From: Hyphomonadaceae bacterium
Lineage (GTDB): Bacteria; Pseudomonadota; Alphaproteobacteria; Caulobacterales; Aquidulcibacteraceae
Assembly: GCA_019753105.1 (NCBI GenBank)
Contig: JAIELJ010000005.1
Location: 62,001 to 126,000 of the forward strand
Direction of reading: 5' to 3'
Length of the DNA: 64,000 bases
Each line of letters begins with the position of its first letter. The stretch's first letter is position 1. Under the pieces are notes generated by a model that saw nothing but the letters and a program-made list of their open reading frames with translations, was not told where the DNA came from and ran no database searches. Positions 35,185-44,276 of the stretch are shown in pieces. Made by a program: the position numbers and the translations under genes.

Positions 35185-36786
35185 ATGCTGCAAGTTGCGC
35201 GCTGGCGCGTCATTCTGGTTGCTGTGGTGACCGTCATGGGGCTCGCGTTCGCGTTCCCCAATTTCGTTCCGCAGAGTGTGCGCGACAGCCTGCCGGGCTT
35301 CCTACCCCGGCAAGCGATCAATCTCGGGCTCGATTTGCGCGGCGGCTCGCAACTGTTGCTTGAAGTCGATGTCGAGGAATTGCGCCGGCAGCAGCTCGAA
35401 AACACCGCCGACCAAATGGCGGCTGCTCTGCGCGACGCCGAGCCGCGGATCTCCTATACCGGCCGCGGCGTAGTGGGCGATGCAGCGCGGGTGCGGCTAG
35501 TCAATCCGGCGCAAGACATGGAACGCGCGCGCGAGCTGATGCGGACGCTCGCGCGGCCGCCACAAGGTGGCACGGACGCCATCTATCAGTACACCGAAAG
35601 CGCCGACGGGCTGATCGAAGCGCGGATCACGGATCAGTATCTTTCAGCGTTGAGCCGGCAAGCCGCGCAGCAATCTATTGAGGTTATCCGCGATCGTATC
35701 GACCCGAACGGCACGAGCGAAGTTTCGATCGCGCGTCAGGGTGATCGCCGCGTCATCGTGCAAGCGCCTGGTGTAACCGACCCGCAACAACTTAAAGACC
35801 GCATCGGTCAAACCGCGCTGATGACGTTCCACCTTGTGCGTGAGGTGTCGCCTGAGGAGGCGGCGCAGGGCCGTTTGCCGCCGGGCACGATGGTGGCTCA
35901 GCCATACGGCTCGATCGGACAGACCGCGGAAGTTGTTGAGCGCCGGGCGCGGCTAACCGGTGAGCACTTGTCGCGCGCCAGCCCAAGCACTGATGCGCAG
36001 ACCAGCGAATTCGTGCTGAGCTTTCAGCTCGACAACGAAGGGTCGCGCATTTTCTGCCGCATTACACGCGAGTACGTGAATCAACGTTTCGCCATTCTGC
36101 TCGACAATCAGGTGCTGACCGCGCCGCGGATCAACGAACCGATTTGCGGCGGCAGCGGGCAGATTTCCGGCAATTTCAGCGCGCAATCGGCGAGTGAGTT
36201 GTCCTTGATGCTGAATGCGGGCGCGCTGCCCGCGCCATTGACGGTGATTGAAGAGCGCACCGTGGACGCGAGCCTTGGCGCAGACGCCATCTCGTCTGGC
36301 GCCACGGCGTCGATTGTTGCGGGCCTCGTGACGCTGGTTTTCATGGTGCTTGCGTATGGGCTCTTCGGCGTGTTCGCCGTCGTTGCACTCGTCATCAACT
36401 TCGTCCTGTTGCTCGGTGCGATGTCGATGGTTGGTGCTGCGCTGACGCTTCCGGGCATTGCGGGCTTGATCCTGACGATCGCAATGGCGGTCGACGCCAA
36501 CGTGATTATCTACGAACGCATGCGTGAGGAGGCCGCCGCCGGACGCGGGCCAGCGCTTGCGATCGATGCAGGTTTCGCGCGCGCGATGATCACCATTATC
36601 GACGCCAACCTGACGACGATCCTTGCGGCTATGATCCTCTTCCAGTTCGGCGCCGGCCCTGTGCGTGGTTTCGCCTGGACGCTCTCGATCGGTGTCATCA
36701 CTTCGGTGTTCACCGCCGTTCTGGTGACGCAACTTCTCATCGCTTGGTGGTTCCGCATCGCGCGGCCCAAGCAGCTGCCGATTTAA
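35185..36786 (+). CDS. secD: Protein translocase subunit SecD
   Basis: SecD uses the proton gradient to help pull exported proteins through SecYEG. The 533-residue protein has an N-terminal helix, the family sequence INLGLDLRGGSQLLLEV, a large periplasmic P1 domain (RIDPNGTSEVSIARQGDRR, ITREYVNQRFAILLDNQVL), and six RND-type helices in the last 190 residues, including AMAVDANVIIYERMREE and GFARAMITIIDANLTTILAA. Length is normal for a stand-alone SecD. It follows yajC and precedes secF by 12 bases. Confidence 0.97.
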   Translation: MLQVARWRVILVAVVTVMGLAFAFPNFVPQSVRDSLPGFLPRQAINLGLDLRGGSQLLLEVDVEELRRQQLENTADQMAAALRDAEPRISYTGRGVVGDAARVRLVNPAQDMERARELMRTLARPPQGGTDAIYQYTESADGLIEARITDQYLSALSRQAAQQSIEVIRDRIDPNGTSEVSIARQGDRRVIVQAPGVTDPQQLKDRIGQTALMTFHLVREVSPEEAAQGRLPPGTMVAQPYGSIGQTAEVVERRARLTGEHLSRASPSTDAQTSEFVLSFQLDNEGSRIFCRITREYVNQRFAILLDNQVLTAPRINEPICGGSGQISGNFSAQSASELSLMLNAGALPAPLTVIEERTVDASLGADAISSGATASIVAGLVTLVFMVLAYGLFGVFAVVALVINFVLLLGAMSMVGAALTLPGIAGLILTIAMAVDANVIIYERMREEAAAGRGPALAIDAGFARAMITIIDANLTTILAAMILFQFGAGPVRGFAWTLSIGVITSVFTAVLVTQLLIAWWFRIARPKQLPI

Positions 36787-36798
36787 GGGACAAGAATA

Positions 36799-37854
36799 AT
36801 GGCTATGTGGCCCCTGATCCGGCTGCTCCCGAAGCAGACCAAGTTCAAATACGTCAAGTTCGCTTGGTTCTTCGGCATTGTGTCGATCGTCGCGTGCGCG
36901 GTGTCGCTCGTTTCGATGTTCACCGGCGGTCTGCGCGAAAATCCGATTGCTGTGTATCAGGAAGCCGAAGGCACGCCGCTTGCGCGCATGGGCGCCATCT
37001 TGGAGCACGGCTTCAATCTCGGCATCGATTTCCGCGGCGGCATCGCGATCCTGGTTGAGGCGCCAAACCCGATCGACGTCGGCGCGCTTCGTGCGCTTGG
37101 CAATGCCGTGCAGGATGGCGGCTCAGAAGTGCAGGGCACAACCTGCCGGCCGGTCGATGGCCCGCCTTATTGCGCTATTCTGAGCCTCGGCGTCACCGAA
37201 GGCGGCACCAATGCCGTTGAAGCCGTGCGCGCGGGCTTGCCGGCGGTCGCTGACGGCGCACGCATCGCTAACGTCGACGCGGTGAGCGGCAAGGTCTCCG
37301 AAGAGTTGTTCTCTGGCGGCTTGATCGCGCTCGGCCTCGCGATCCTGCTCATGCTCGTTTACATCTGGTTCCGCTTCGAGTGGCAGTTCGGATTGGGCGC
37401 GGTCCTCGGCCTCTTCCACGACGTGATCTTGACGCTCGGCATGTTCTCGCTCTTCCGCATCGAGTTCACGCTGACGATCATCGCAGCGCTTCTCACCATC
37501 ATCGGCTACTCGATGAACGACACAGTCGTTGTCTACGACCGCATCCGCGAGAACCTGCGTAAATATAAGAAGATGCCGCTGGGGGATCTGATCGATCTTT
37601 CGCTCAATGAAACGCTCTCGCGCACGATCATGACGGGCTGTACGGCGCTGATGGCGCTCGTTGGCTTGCTTATCCTCGGCGGCGAGGCGCTTTCCGGCTT
37701 CGCCATCGCCATGATATTCGGAATCGTCATTGGCACGTATTCGTCGCTCTATGTCGCCGCACCGGCGATCCTGATTTGGGGCGTGAAACGAGGCCGTGAG
37801 GGCGGCGGCAAGCAAAGTGCTGGCGGCGCGGCGGAGAGCCCGGCGGGAGTCTGA
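36799..37854 (+). CDS. secF: Protein translocase subunit SecF
   Basis: SecF is the partner of SecD. The 351-residue protein has an N-terminal helix (FAWFFGIVSIVACAVSLVSMF), the diagnostic GIDFRGGIAILVEAP, a short periplasmic domain and five further helices carrying GYSMNDTVVVYDRIRENLRK and LNETLSRTIMTGCTALMAL. There is a GGGACAAG ribosome-binding stretch before the ATG at 36799. The C-terminus is Gly/Arg-rich. Just after the stop a short inverted repeat overlaps the ribosome site of the next gene. Confidence 0.97.
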   Translation: MAMWPLIRLLPKQTKFKYVKFAWFFGIVSIVACAVSLVSMFTGGLRENPIAVYQEAEGTPLARMGAILEHGFNLGIDFRGGIAILVEAPNPIDVGALRALGNAVQDGGSEVQGTTCRPVDGPPYCAILSLGVTEGGTNAVEAVRAGLPAVADGARIANVDAVSGKVSEELFSGGLIALGLAILLMLVYIWFRFEWQFGLGAVLGLFHDVILTLGMFSLFRIEFTLTIIAALLTIIGYSMNDTVVVYDRIRENLRKYKKMPLGDLIDLSLNETLSRTIMTGCTALMALVGLLILGGEALSGFAIAMIFGIVIGTYSSLYVAAPAILIWGVKRGREGGGKQSAGGAAESPAGV

Positions 37855-37856
37855 GC

Positions 37857-37881
37857 CTCTCCCGCCCGGTCGGAGGGAGAG
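37857..37881 (+). promoter_or_regulatory. Hairpin covering the ribosome site of the PuuD-type gene
   Basis: CTCTCCC (37857-37863) can pair with GGGAGAG (37875-37881), which is the ribosome-binding sequence 3 bases before the ATG at 37885. The left arm immediately follows the secF stop. Pairing would hide the site until ribosomes finish secF or conditions open the stem. This is structure seen in the sequence; regulation is inference. Confidence 0.4.
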
Positions 37882-37884
37882 ATC

Positions 37885-38514
37885 ATGGCGGTGTTTCTGA
37901 GCAATCTGCGCTTCGTGGCGTGGACCGCTTTGGCGGTCGGCGTGCTGTTTTTGATCTACTTCGCCGTCGGCGTCGGCAGTTGGGACTTCGGCACACAGGT
38001 GTTCTGGGAAGCGCTGCTGCGCTGGAGCCATGTGCTCGTCGGCATCATGTGGATCGGGCACCTCTACTATTTCAACTTCACGCAAATCCCGAACATGCCG
38101 AAAATTCCGGATGAGCAGAAACCGGCCGTGACCAAGGTGATCGCGCCCGCTGCGCTCTACTGGTTTCGCTGGGGCGCAATGGCGACGCTGATCACCGGCC
38201 TCTTGCTGGCATGGAACCAGAATTATCTTTTCCAGGCGCTGACGCTGGGCGGCGCCAGTGATCCGAGTTTTGCCGCGCCGAAGGAAATCCTGATCGGCAT
38301 CGGCATGTGGCTCGCCATCATCATGTGGTTCAATGTCTGGTTCATCATCTGGCCGAACCAGCAAAAGGCGCTGAACATCAACAACAAGTATCCCGATCTC
38401 GACGCCGCCGCGAAGGCCGCGGCGGGCAAGACGGCGATGCTGTTCTCGCGCACGAACACGTTTCTCTCCGTGCCGATGCTCGTAGCGATGACCGGCGCCA
38501 GCACGCTGTTCTGA
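37885..38514 (+). CDS. Urate-oxidase-N / PuuD-type membrane protein without the cytochrome c domain
   Basis: A 209-residue membrane protein with four or five helices, matching the membrane domain of PuuD-type urate hydroxylases (LLRWSHVLVGIMWIGHLYYFNFTQ, WFRWGAMATLITGLLL, MWLAIIMWFNVWFIIWPNQQK). Full PuuD ends in a cytochrome c domain with CxxCH; that part is absent here. Family histidines (RWSHVLVG, WIGHLYYF) could bind haem. Many Alphaproteobacteria carry this short form, whose role is unclear. It follows secF by 30 bases and has a terminator after it. Confidence 0.82.
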   Translation: MAVFLSNLRFVAWTALAVGVLFLIYFAVGVGSWDFGTQVFWEALLRWSHVLVGIMWIGHLYYFNFTQIPNMPKIPDEQKPAVTKVIAPAALYWFRWGAMATLITGLLLAWNQNYLFQALTLGGASDPSFAAPKEILIGIGMWLAIIMWFNVWFIIWPNQQKALNINNKYPDLDAAAKAAAGKTAMLFSRTNTFLSVPMLVAMTGASTLF

Positions 38515-38538
38515 GCGCATTTCGCGGAAAATGCAGAA

Positions 38539-38569
38539 GGGACGTCGCGAAGCCGTGGCGTCCCCTTTT
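38539..38569 (+). terminator. Intrinsic terminator after the PuuD-type gene
   Basis: GGGACGTC (38539-38546) pairs with GGCGTCCC (38557-38564) with one mismatch and a 10-base loop, followed by CTTTTG. The T-run is short, so strength is uncertain. Confidence 0.5.
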
Positions 38570-38594
38570 GCTGGGCGCTAGGCAGAGCGCACGC

Positions 38595-39326
38595 ATGGAA
38601 GACTTATCATCCACCATTCGCCGCGCCGACGAAGATCGCTGGCTCGCAAGCGGGTTTGCGTCCGCGCACGTGCGTGAGCGGCTGATCGCGCTCTACGCTG
38701 TGAACTACGAAATCGCACGCAGCGCCGAGATCGTGAGCACACCGGCGCTGGGCGACATACGCCATGTCTGGTGGCGCGATGCGCTTGATGAAGTGCACGA
38801 TGGGAAACCAGCGCGGGCCCATCCTGTTGTTGAGGCCTACGCTCGCGCGCATGCGCAGGCGCCATACTTGCGTCAGCCATGGAGCACGCTCATCGCTGCA
38901 CGCGGAGCTGACCTGGAGACCGCGCCGTTCGACAGCTTTGAAGCCCTCACACGCTACGTCGACGGCACGGCTGGCGCGCTGATGCACCTGGCGATCGGCG
39001 CGATAGATGCTTCAGCGCCGGCGCAAACACTTGCCTTCATCCAACCTGCGGCGCGGGCTTGGGGTTATGCCGGTCTCTTGCGTGCGGCGCCTATCTGGGC
39101 GGCGCGCGGGCGAACGCTTGGCGTTGATGCAGAGACACTGAAGCGCGCCGGTGAACGCGCGTGCGTTGAAGCGCAGCGCTTAGCCAAAGACCAGCCCGCG
39201 CATCTTTTTCCGGCATTCGGCTATGTTGCGTTGGTCTCGCGCTATCTGCGCAAACCCGATCGCGCACCGTCCTTGTTCGAGCGCCAAGTGCGCCTGGTTG
39301 CGGCCTCCGCGACAGGCCGGCTCTAG
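38595..39326 (+). CDS. Squalene/phytoene-synthase-like protein, probably an NDUFAF6-type factor
   Basis: A 243-residue member of the squalene/phytoene synthase fold. It keeps the structural motifs (VRERLIALYAVNYEIARSAEIV, GDIRHVWWRDALDEVHDG, and a later ALTRYVDGTAGALMHLAIG and WGYAGLLRAAPIW) but I do not see the two DxxxD metal motifs of active synthases. That resembles the NDUFAF6 complex I assembly factors and their alphaproteobacterial relatives. The ATG at 38595 is preceded by a weak site; the upstream ORF-track start overlaps the PuuD-type gene. Confidence 0.78.
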   Translation: MEDLSSTIRRADEDRWLASGFASAHVRERLIALYAVNYEIARSAEIVSTPALGDIRHVWWRDALDEVHDGKPARAHPVVEAYARAHAQAPYLRQPWSTLIAARGADLETAPFDSFEALTRYVDGTAGALMHLAIGAIDASAPAQTLAFIQPAARAWGYAGLLRAAPIWAARGRTLGVDAETLKRAGERACVEAQRLAKDQPAHLFPAFGYVALVSRYLRKPDRAPSLFERQVRLVAASATGRL

Positions 39327-40027
39327 CGGCGCGCCTCGCGCGTTGCTTCGCGCAAGCGCGCTTCGAGCAGTTCGCGATTATAGCCCGCGATCAACTCGCC
39401 ATTGATCAGGAAGAGTGGCGTCGCCGTGTTCTCAAGCTCGATCGCCAGGCCGCGATTGTCCTGCAGTATTTGCGTTACGTCTTCGCTCGCCATTGCGCGG
39501 CGCATACGCGCAACATCGATGCCGCTTTCGCGCGCGAGCTGATCGATGCGCGCCGAGGTGAGATCACCACGGAAACCCATCAGCGCGCGATGGAACTGCC
39601 AATACCGACCCTGTGGCATCGAAGCGATCGCTGCGCGCGAGGCTTCCATCGATTCAGGCGAGAGGATCGGAAACTCTTTTAGCACAACGCGCACGTCGCG
39701 GCGGGTGCGTGTGATGTCCGTCACCCACTCAAGCGCTGCATGGCAATAGCCGCAGCGATAATCGAAGAACTCCACAATCACGATCGGCGCATCCGCCGGT
39801 CCGATGGAGAAGTCGCGCGAGTCCGAACGTGCGCGACGCCAAAGCTCGGATTGCCGGCGCGCCTCCAGCGCATCCTGGGCTTCGCGCAGCACATCGGGAT
39901 TGTTGACCAAATACTCGCGGACAATGGCGCGGATTTCGGCTTGCTCTTGCGCGTTGAACGTCTGTGCAGAAGCCGGGAGCGCGAACGCGAACAGCGCCAG
40001 GAAGGCGGCGTAAATCCAACGCGTCAT
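39323..40027 (-). CDS. Exported DsbA-family thiol:disulfide oxidoreductase
   Basis: A 234-residue periplasmic protein with a signal (WIYAAFLALFAFALPASAQ), an N-terminal helical region (AEIRAIVREYLVNNPDVLREA) and a thioredoxin fold with the active site EFFDYRCGYCHAAL (CGYC). The cis-proline loop is ENTATPLFLINGELIAGY. The N-terminal dimerisation-type helix resembles ScsC/Com1-like proteins. I start at the ATG at 40027 with AGGAG upstream. Its stop overlaps the end of the convergent synthase-like gene. It may help form disulfides in the several Cys-containing exported proteins nearby. Confidence 0.9.
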   Translation of the reverse strand: MTRWIYAAFLALFAFALPASAQTFNAQEQAEIRAIVREYLVNNPDVLREAQDALEARRQSELWRRARSDSRDFSIGPADAPIVIVEFFDYRCGYCHAALEWVTDITRTRRDVRVVLKEFPILSPESMEASRAAIASMPQGRYWQFHRALMGFRGDLTSARIDQLARESGIDVARMRRAMASEDVTQILQDNRGLAIELENTATPLFLINGELIAGYNRELLEARLREATREARR

Positions 40028-40088
40028 GAACCGGCTCTCCTTAGACAAGAGCGGATCACATGGCGGCTTTCACGTGCCTGGGCAAGCG

Positions 40089-41477
40089 TTAGCGGCGGCC
40101 ACCGCTGCCACGCTGGCGTTCCATGTCGCGGACTTCGTTGCCGGCGAAGGTCACGAGGTCCATCGCGCGTTGATAGTCCGGCGTGTTGCGCGGCAGCTCT
40201 AAGCGCGCGCGTTCGGCAAAGCTTAGAGCGGCGGGGTAATTGCCGATCGAGAAGTTCTGCTCAGCCGAGGCCAATTGCGCGAGAGGCTCGTTGCCTTGTG
40301 CGCTGCGGGCTTGCGCCATTTCCCGCCAGGCAAAGCCGTTGGTCGGCTCTTCTCGCACCGTGGCGCGCAAAAGCTCTACGGCGCGGTCCGCGCCTTCACG
40401 GCCACGCGCTGCCGTAAGCGCGCGCGCGAGATTGATCTGGAACAGCGGTTCGTTCGGACGCAGCGCCAGAGACCGCTCGTGATACGGGATCGACTCTTCG
40501 GCGCGGCCGTTCTCGAACAGGATCTGGCCCATCAGCTCCTGATAGTAAGGATTGTTCGGATCCTCGGCGATCAAGCTCGTGAGTTCGCGGCGCGCCGCTG
40601 GCAAATCCGCCACGCGATAATAAGCAACCGCGCGCGCCAGACGCGCCGGCGCGGAGGTATCGCTCGCCGGATAGCGCGCGAGTGTCTGCCCCTGCGTGCG
40701 CAGGAAGCCGATCAGCTTGGCTTGCATGAAGCGGAAGCGCGTCATGTATTCCTCGCTGTCGGGCTGCGCGACATAGGGGCTCGCCGCAACGCGTTCGCGC
40801 AGAGATTCCACACGATCTGACGAATAGGGGTGCGTCATCATGTAGGGCGGGGCGCGGCGCGCGAGGAATTCGTACGGGCGAATGTTCTCGTTGAAGAAGT
40901 CGAGCAGGCCTTGCGGCGACTGCTGGCTCTGGCGGAGATACTCGACCGCTGCTTGGTCGGCGGCGGATTCTTGCACTTGCGTGTAGCGCACGAAGCTGCC
41001 CATCGCGAACGCTTGCGAACCTGAGATGAGGGCCGCGCCTGCATCCGGTGCGCCGCCGACAATGGCCAGGACGCCGAGGCCGATCGACAACAGCGCCGGC
41101 GCCATGGCCTGCTGCATGGCTTCGCGCGAGCGCGCCAAGTGACCGCCCGCTATGTGGCCGGTCTCGTGCGCGAGCACGCCAATGATCTCGTTCGGGTTGT
41201 CAGCGGCGAGGATAAGGCCGGTGTGAACAAAGATGTTCTGACCGCCGGCGACGAACGCGTTAATGCTCGGATCGTTGACGATGTAGATGGTGACGTCGTT
41301 CGGATCGAGGCCCGCAGCGCGCAGCAGCGGCTCAGTGTAGAGCCGCAACGTCTCTTCAATTTCCGCGTCGCGGATGAGGCTTTGTGCCGAAGCGTTTTGT
41401 GACGTCGCCAGTGCAAACACGGTGGCGAAAACCGCCATCACCGCGCCCTGCACGAAACGGTTGAACGCTCGGGTCAT
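40089..41477 (-). CDS. BepA-like periplasmic M48 metallopeptidase with TPR tail
   Basis: A 462-residue exported M48 peptidase. A signal (FVQGAVMAVFATVFALATSQNASAQ) precedes the domain with VLAHETGHIAGGHLARSRE (HExxH) and the third ligand in QESAADQAAVEYL. The C-terminal 180 residues are TPRs (AVAYYRVADLPAARRELTSL, MGQILFENGRAEESIPYHERSL). This layout is that of BepA/YfgC, which assists or degrades outer-membrane proteins such as LptD. The start is uncertain: ATG 41477 has GGATGGGA before it; ATG 41489 is four codons upstream. Confidence 0.92.
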   Translation of the reverse strand: MTRAFNRFVQGAVMAVFATVFALATSQNASAQSLIRDAEIEETLRLYTEPLLRAAGLDPNDVTIYIVNDPSINAFVAGGQNIFVHTGLILAADNPNEIIGVLAHETGHIAGGHLARSREAMQQAMAPALLSIGLGVLAIVGGAPDAGAALISGSQAFAMGSFVRYTQVQESAADQAAVEYLRQSQQSPQGLLDFFNENIRPYEFLARRAPPYMMTHPYSSDRVESLRERVAASPYVAQPDSEEYMTRFRFMQAKLIGFLRTQGQTLARYPASDTSAPARLARAVAYYRVADLPAARRELTSLIAEDPNNPYYQELMGQILFENGRAEESIPYHERSLALRPNEPLFQINLARALTAARGREGADRAVELLRATVREEPTNGFAWREMAQARSAQGNEPLAQLASAEQNFSIGNYPAALSFAERARLELPRNTPDYQRAMDLVTFAGNEVRDMERQRGSGGRR

Positions 41478-41560
41478 CGTCCCATCCATAGAAGCTATCG
41501 CGCCCGGTTTGAGCCCCGCTTTACGGCAGGAGCAAGGCCGGGCGCGTTAGCGCTTGGTCA

Positions 41561-43873
41561 TCAGCCCTTCTTCCCCCAACGGGAGAAGCGCGACAGAAAT
41601 TTGTCACGCCGCTCCTGGTCAGGCTCGTAGTCCAGGGCCGCATTCGTGTCGTAGCGCGGAGCAGCTTCGGCAGCTTCCGCTTCGGCTTCGGCGACTACAG
41701 CGATTGCTGCTTCGTACGCCGGCTCCGGCTCGATCGAGGCAGCTGCCGCGGGATGCGCGATTACCTCGGCTTCCACGACCGCTTCGATCTTCGCGTCAGC
41801 TTCGGCTTCTGCGTCCTCGATCACGGCCTGAATGTGCGCATCGCCGTTGCGATGACGACCCTCCGGACGGGGCGAGAGCGACTTTAGATCCGCGCCGACG
41901 AAATCGAGCCATTCGCCGCCATCAACTTCATACACACGCCGGCCACGGCCACGGCCGCGACGGCGGCGTTTGCCATTGCGGCCACGCTCGTTGCGCTCGC
42001 CACGTTCAGCAACGGCGGCGACCGGCTTTGCTTCGGCCTCGGCATCTTCGCCGGCCTCGCCCGGCGCTTCGCCTTGGCGGCGACGGCCGCCTCTGCGGCC
42101 GCGACGACGGCGCCCACGGCGCTCATCGTCGCCTTCAGCGTTGGCGCGACGCGGCTTGACTTCCGTTTCTTCCGCTTCTTCGGTTTCCTCGTCTTCGACG
42201 TCGTCCTCGATCTCTTCGACCTCGACTTCGGGCTCTTCAGCGACAACTTCGCGCGCGCGGCGCGGCGGCGCTGCTTCCGCTGCTTCATCCTCGTCAAACG
42301 CATCGCCGCCGATGTTCAACTCGAAATCGCCGGAGTGCATTTGGCTATGGGCGGTGACGCGAACCCGGACATGCCGATTTTCTTCGATCGTCGCCAGAGC
42401 GTCGCGCTTCTCGTTCAGGATATAGAGCGCGGTATCAGTTGCGGTGCGCGCTTCGATCTCGCGGTTCTTTTGCTTGAACGCAGCTTCATCGAGCGCACGC
42501 AGCAGAGCAAGCGCGGCCGATTCCACCGAACGCACACGCCCCGAACCTTGGCAGTGTTCGCAAACGTGGCTGGTGCCTTCCAGCACGCCTGTGCGGCGGC
42601 GCTGGCGAGAGAGTTCGAGCAAGCCGAAGCCGCTGATCTTGCCCATTTGCACGCGGGCGCGATCGAAGCGGAGATTTTCCTTCATCCGCTTTTCAACGGC
42701 GCGATCGTTCTTCGGCTCTTCCATGTCGATGAAATCGATCACGATGAGGCCGGCGAGGTCGCGCAGACGCATCTGGCGCGCCGCTTCGTCAGCGGCTTCC
42801 ATGTTGGTCTTGAAGGCGGTCTGTTCGATGTTGCGTTCGCGCGTGGCGCGGCCGGAGTTCACGTCGATGGCGACGAGCGCTTCGGCTTGGTTGATGACGA
42901 TATAGCCGCCGCTCTTTAGCGTCACGACTGGAGAATAGATCGAGTCCAGCTGACGTTCGACGCCGTGCTTGGCGAAGATCGGCGTTGAATCTTTCCAGAG
43001 ATGCACGCGCTTGGCATGCGAAGGCATCAGCATGCGGACGAAGTCTTTGGCTTCCTTGTAGGCCGCATCGCCATCGACGTGCACTTCATCGACGTCTTTG
43101 TCGTAGAGATCGCGGATCGCGCGCTTCACCAGTGAGCTTTCCTCATAGATGAGCGCCGGCGCGATCGACTTCAGAGTCTCGTCGCGAATGGTTTCCCAGG
43201 CGCGCGAGAGATATTCGTAGTCGCGCTTGATCTCCGTCTTCGTGCGCTTTGCGCCGGCGGTGCGGATAATCAGGCCCTGGCCTTGCGGCACTTCGAGATC
43301 AGTCGCGATCTTCTTCAGCCGCTTGCGGTCTGTCGCTTGCGTGATCTTGCGCGAAATGCCGCCGCCTCGGCCGGTGTTCGGCATGAGGACGCAATAGCGG
43401 CCGGCGAGTGAGAGATAGGTCGTGAGCGCAGCGCCTTTGTTCCCACGCTCTTCTTTCACCACTTGCACCAGCATGACCTGGCGGCGGCGAATGACTTCTT
43501 GGATCTTGTAGCGACGCGTCAGGATGCGGCGGCGGCGCTCATCGCGCGCCTCATCATCTTCTTCGGCGTCTTCGCTTTCGGCGTCGGCCTTGGCGAGTTC
43601 GGCTTTGATCGCTTCCTGATCGTCGTGCGGGATCGCGTAATAGTCGGGGTGGATTTCCGAGAAGGCGAGGAAGCCGTGGCGATTGCCGCCGTACTCCACA
43701 AAGGCAGCCTGGAGCGACGGCTCAACGCGCGTCACCTTGGCGAGATAGATATTGCCTCTGAGTTGTTTTCTGCTGGCTACCTCGAAATCGAAATCTTCAA
43801 CGCGGTTTCCGTCGAGCACCGCGACCCGGGTCTCTTCCGGGTGTGCGGCGTCGATCAACATTGTCTTGGCCAT
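41561..43873 (-). CDS. rne: Ribonuclease E
   Basis: Main endoribonuclease of mRNA decay and RNA processing, 770 residues. The N-terminal half has the S1 domain (LRGNIYLAKVTRVEPSLQAAFVEYGG) with an acidic insertion (AESEDAEEDDEARDE) typical of Alphaproteobacteria, the DNase I-like catalytic domain (VAIDVNSGRATRERNIEQTAFK and LIVIDFIDMEEPKN) and the Zn-link CEHCQG. The C-terminal 300 residues are disordered and very rich in Glu, Arg and Ala, the degradosome scaffold. I start at the ATG at 43873 (MAKTMLIDA). A 400-base upstream region is free of genes. Confidence 0.96.
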   Translation of the reverse strand: MAKTMLIDAAHPEETRVAVLDGNRVEDFDFEVASRKQLRGNIYLAKVTRVEPSLQAAFVEYGGNRHGFLAFSEIHPDYYAIPHDDQEAIKAELAKADAESEDAEEDDEARDERRRRILTRRYKIQEVIRRRQVMLVQVVKEERGNKGAALTTYLSLAGRYCVLMPNTGRGGGISRKITQATDRKRLKKIATDLEVPQGQGLIIRTAGAKRTKTEIKRDYEYLSRAWETIRDETLKSIAPALIYEESSLVKRAIRDLYDKDVDEVHVDGDAAYKEAKDFVRMLMPSHAKRVHLWKDSTPIFAKHGVERQLDSIYSPVVTLKSGGYIVINQAEALVAIDVNSGRATRERNIEQTAFKTNMEAADEAARQMRLRDLAGLIVIDFIDMEEPKNDRAVEKRMKENLRFDRARVQMGKISGFGLLELSRQRRRTGVLEGTSHVCEHCQGSGRVRSVESAALALLRALDEAAFKQKNREIEARTATDTALYILNEKRDALATIEENRHVRVRVTAHSQMHSGDFELNIGGDAFDEDEAAEAAPPRRAREVVAEEPEVEVEEIEDDVEDEETEEAEETEVKPRRANAEGDDERRGRRRRGRRGGRRRQGEAPGEAGEDAEAEAKPVAAVAERGERNERGRNGKRRRRGRGRGRRVYEVDGGEWLDFVGADLKSLSPRPEGRHRNGDAHIQAVIEDAEAEADAKIEAVVEAEVIAHPAAAASIEPEPAYEAAIAVVAEAEAEAAEAAPRYDTNAALDYEPDQERRDKFLSRFSRWGKKG

Positions 43874-44276
43874 TAAATAGGGCTCCGTGAGCGCCGGGCG
43901 CACAGGCTTTCGAACGTCCGGACAGAGCCGGGGCGAAAGCGGCGAGGGGGCGCAAAGTCATAAGTGATCCTGCGCGATCGACGGCCCGGGCTTGGAAGCC
44001 TCCGGCGCTGAGATCGATCGCGAACGAGATCATAGGTTGCTCCAAATTGACGCCGTCTAAATGGCGGCGTTTACGCTCCGGCAACGGATGGCCTTCCGGT
44101 CCGAACGCGGGCGCAAAGAAAGCGCGCGACCGCAGGGGCCTGGTTCGCCGATCCGCTTAGCGGGAGCGCGCCGGGCGCTCTTGGGGACCTCCCCTGACGG
44201 CGCAACCGGCGATGGACCAAAGCTTTGCATGATTTGAACGGCAAAAGAAAGTCGTTCGGGCGGTATTCCGGGGCTC
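43874..44276 (-). other. Gene-free leader region upstream of rne
   Basis: About 400 bases separate rne from the 427-residue zincin gene, the longest gap in the window. No frame here is convincing. A 6-bp hairpin with a 9-base loop (ACGCCG/CGGCGT) lies at 44050-44070 and is followed on the minus strand by CAATTT, so it may end transcription from the upstream gene. Long structured leaders that mediate autoregulation are known for rne in Escherichia coli; whether this is one is inference. Confidence 0.4.

Noticed and set aside
35953-38520. Long antisense frames (351 and 465 residues) opposite secD, secF and the PuuD-type gene
   Set aside because: They are mirror frames of well-supported genes in high-G+C DNA; composition is Arg/His/Asp-rich without domains.
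42074-42919. 281-residue plus-strand frame opposite rne
   Set aside because: It mirrors the Glu/Arg-rich C-terminal part of RNase E; no start context and no family features.
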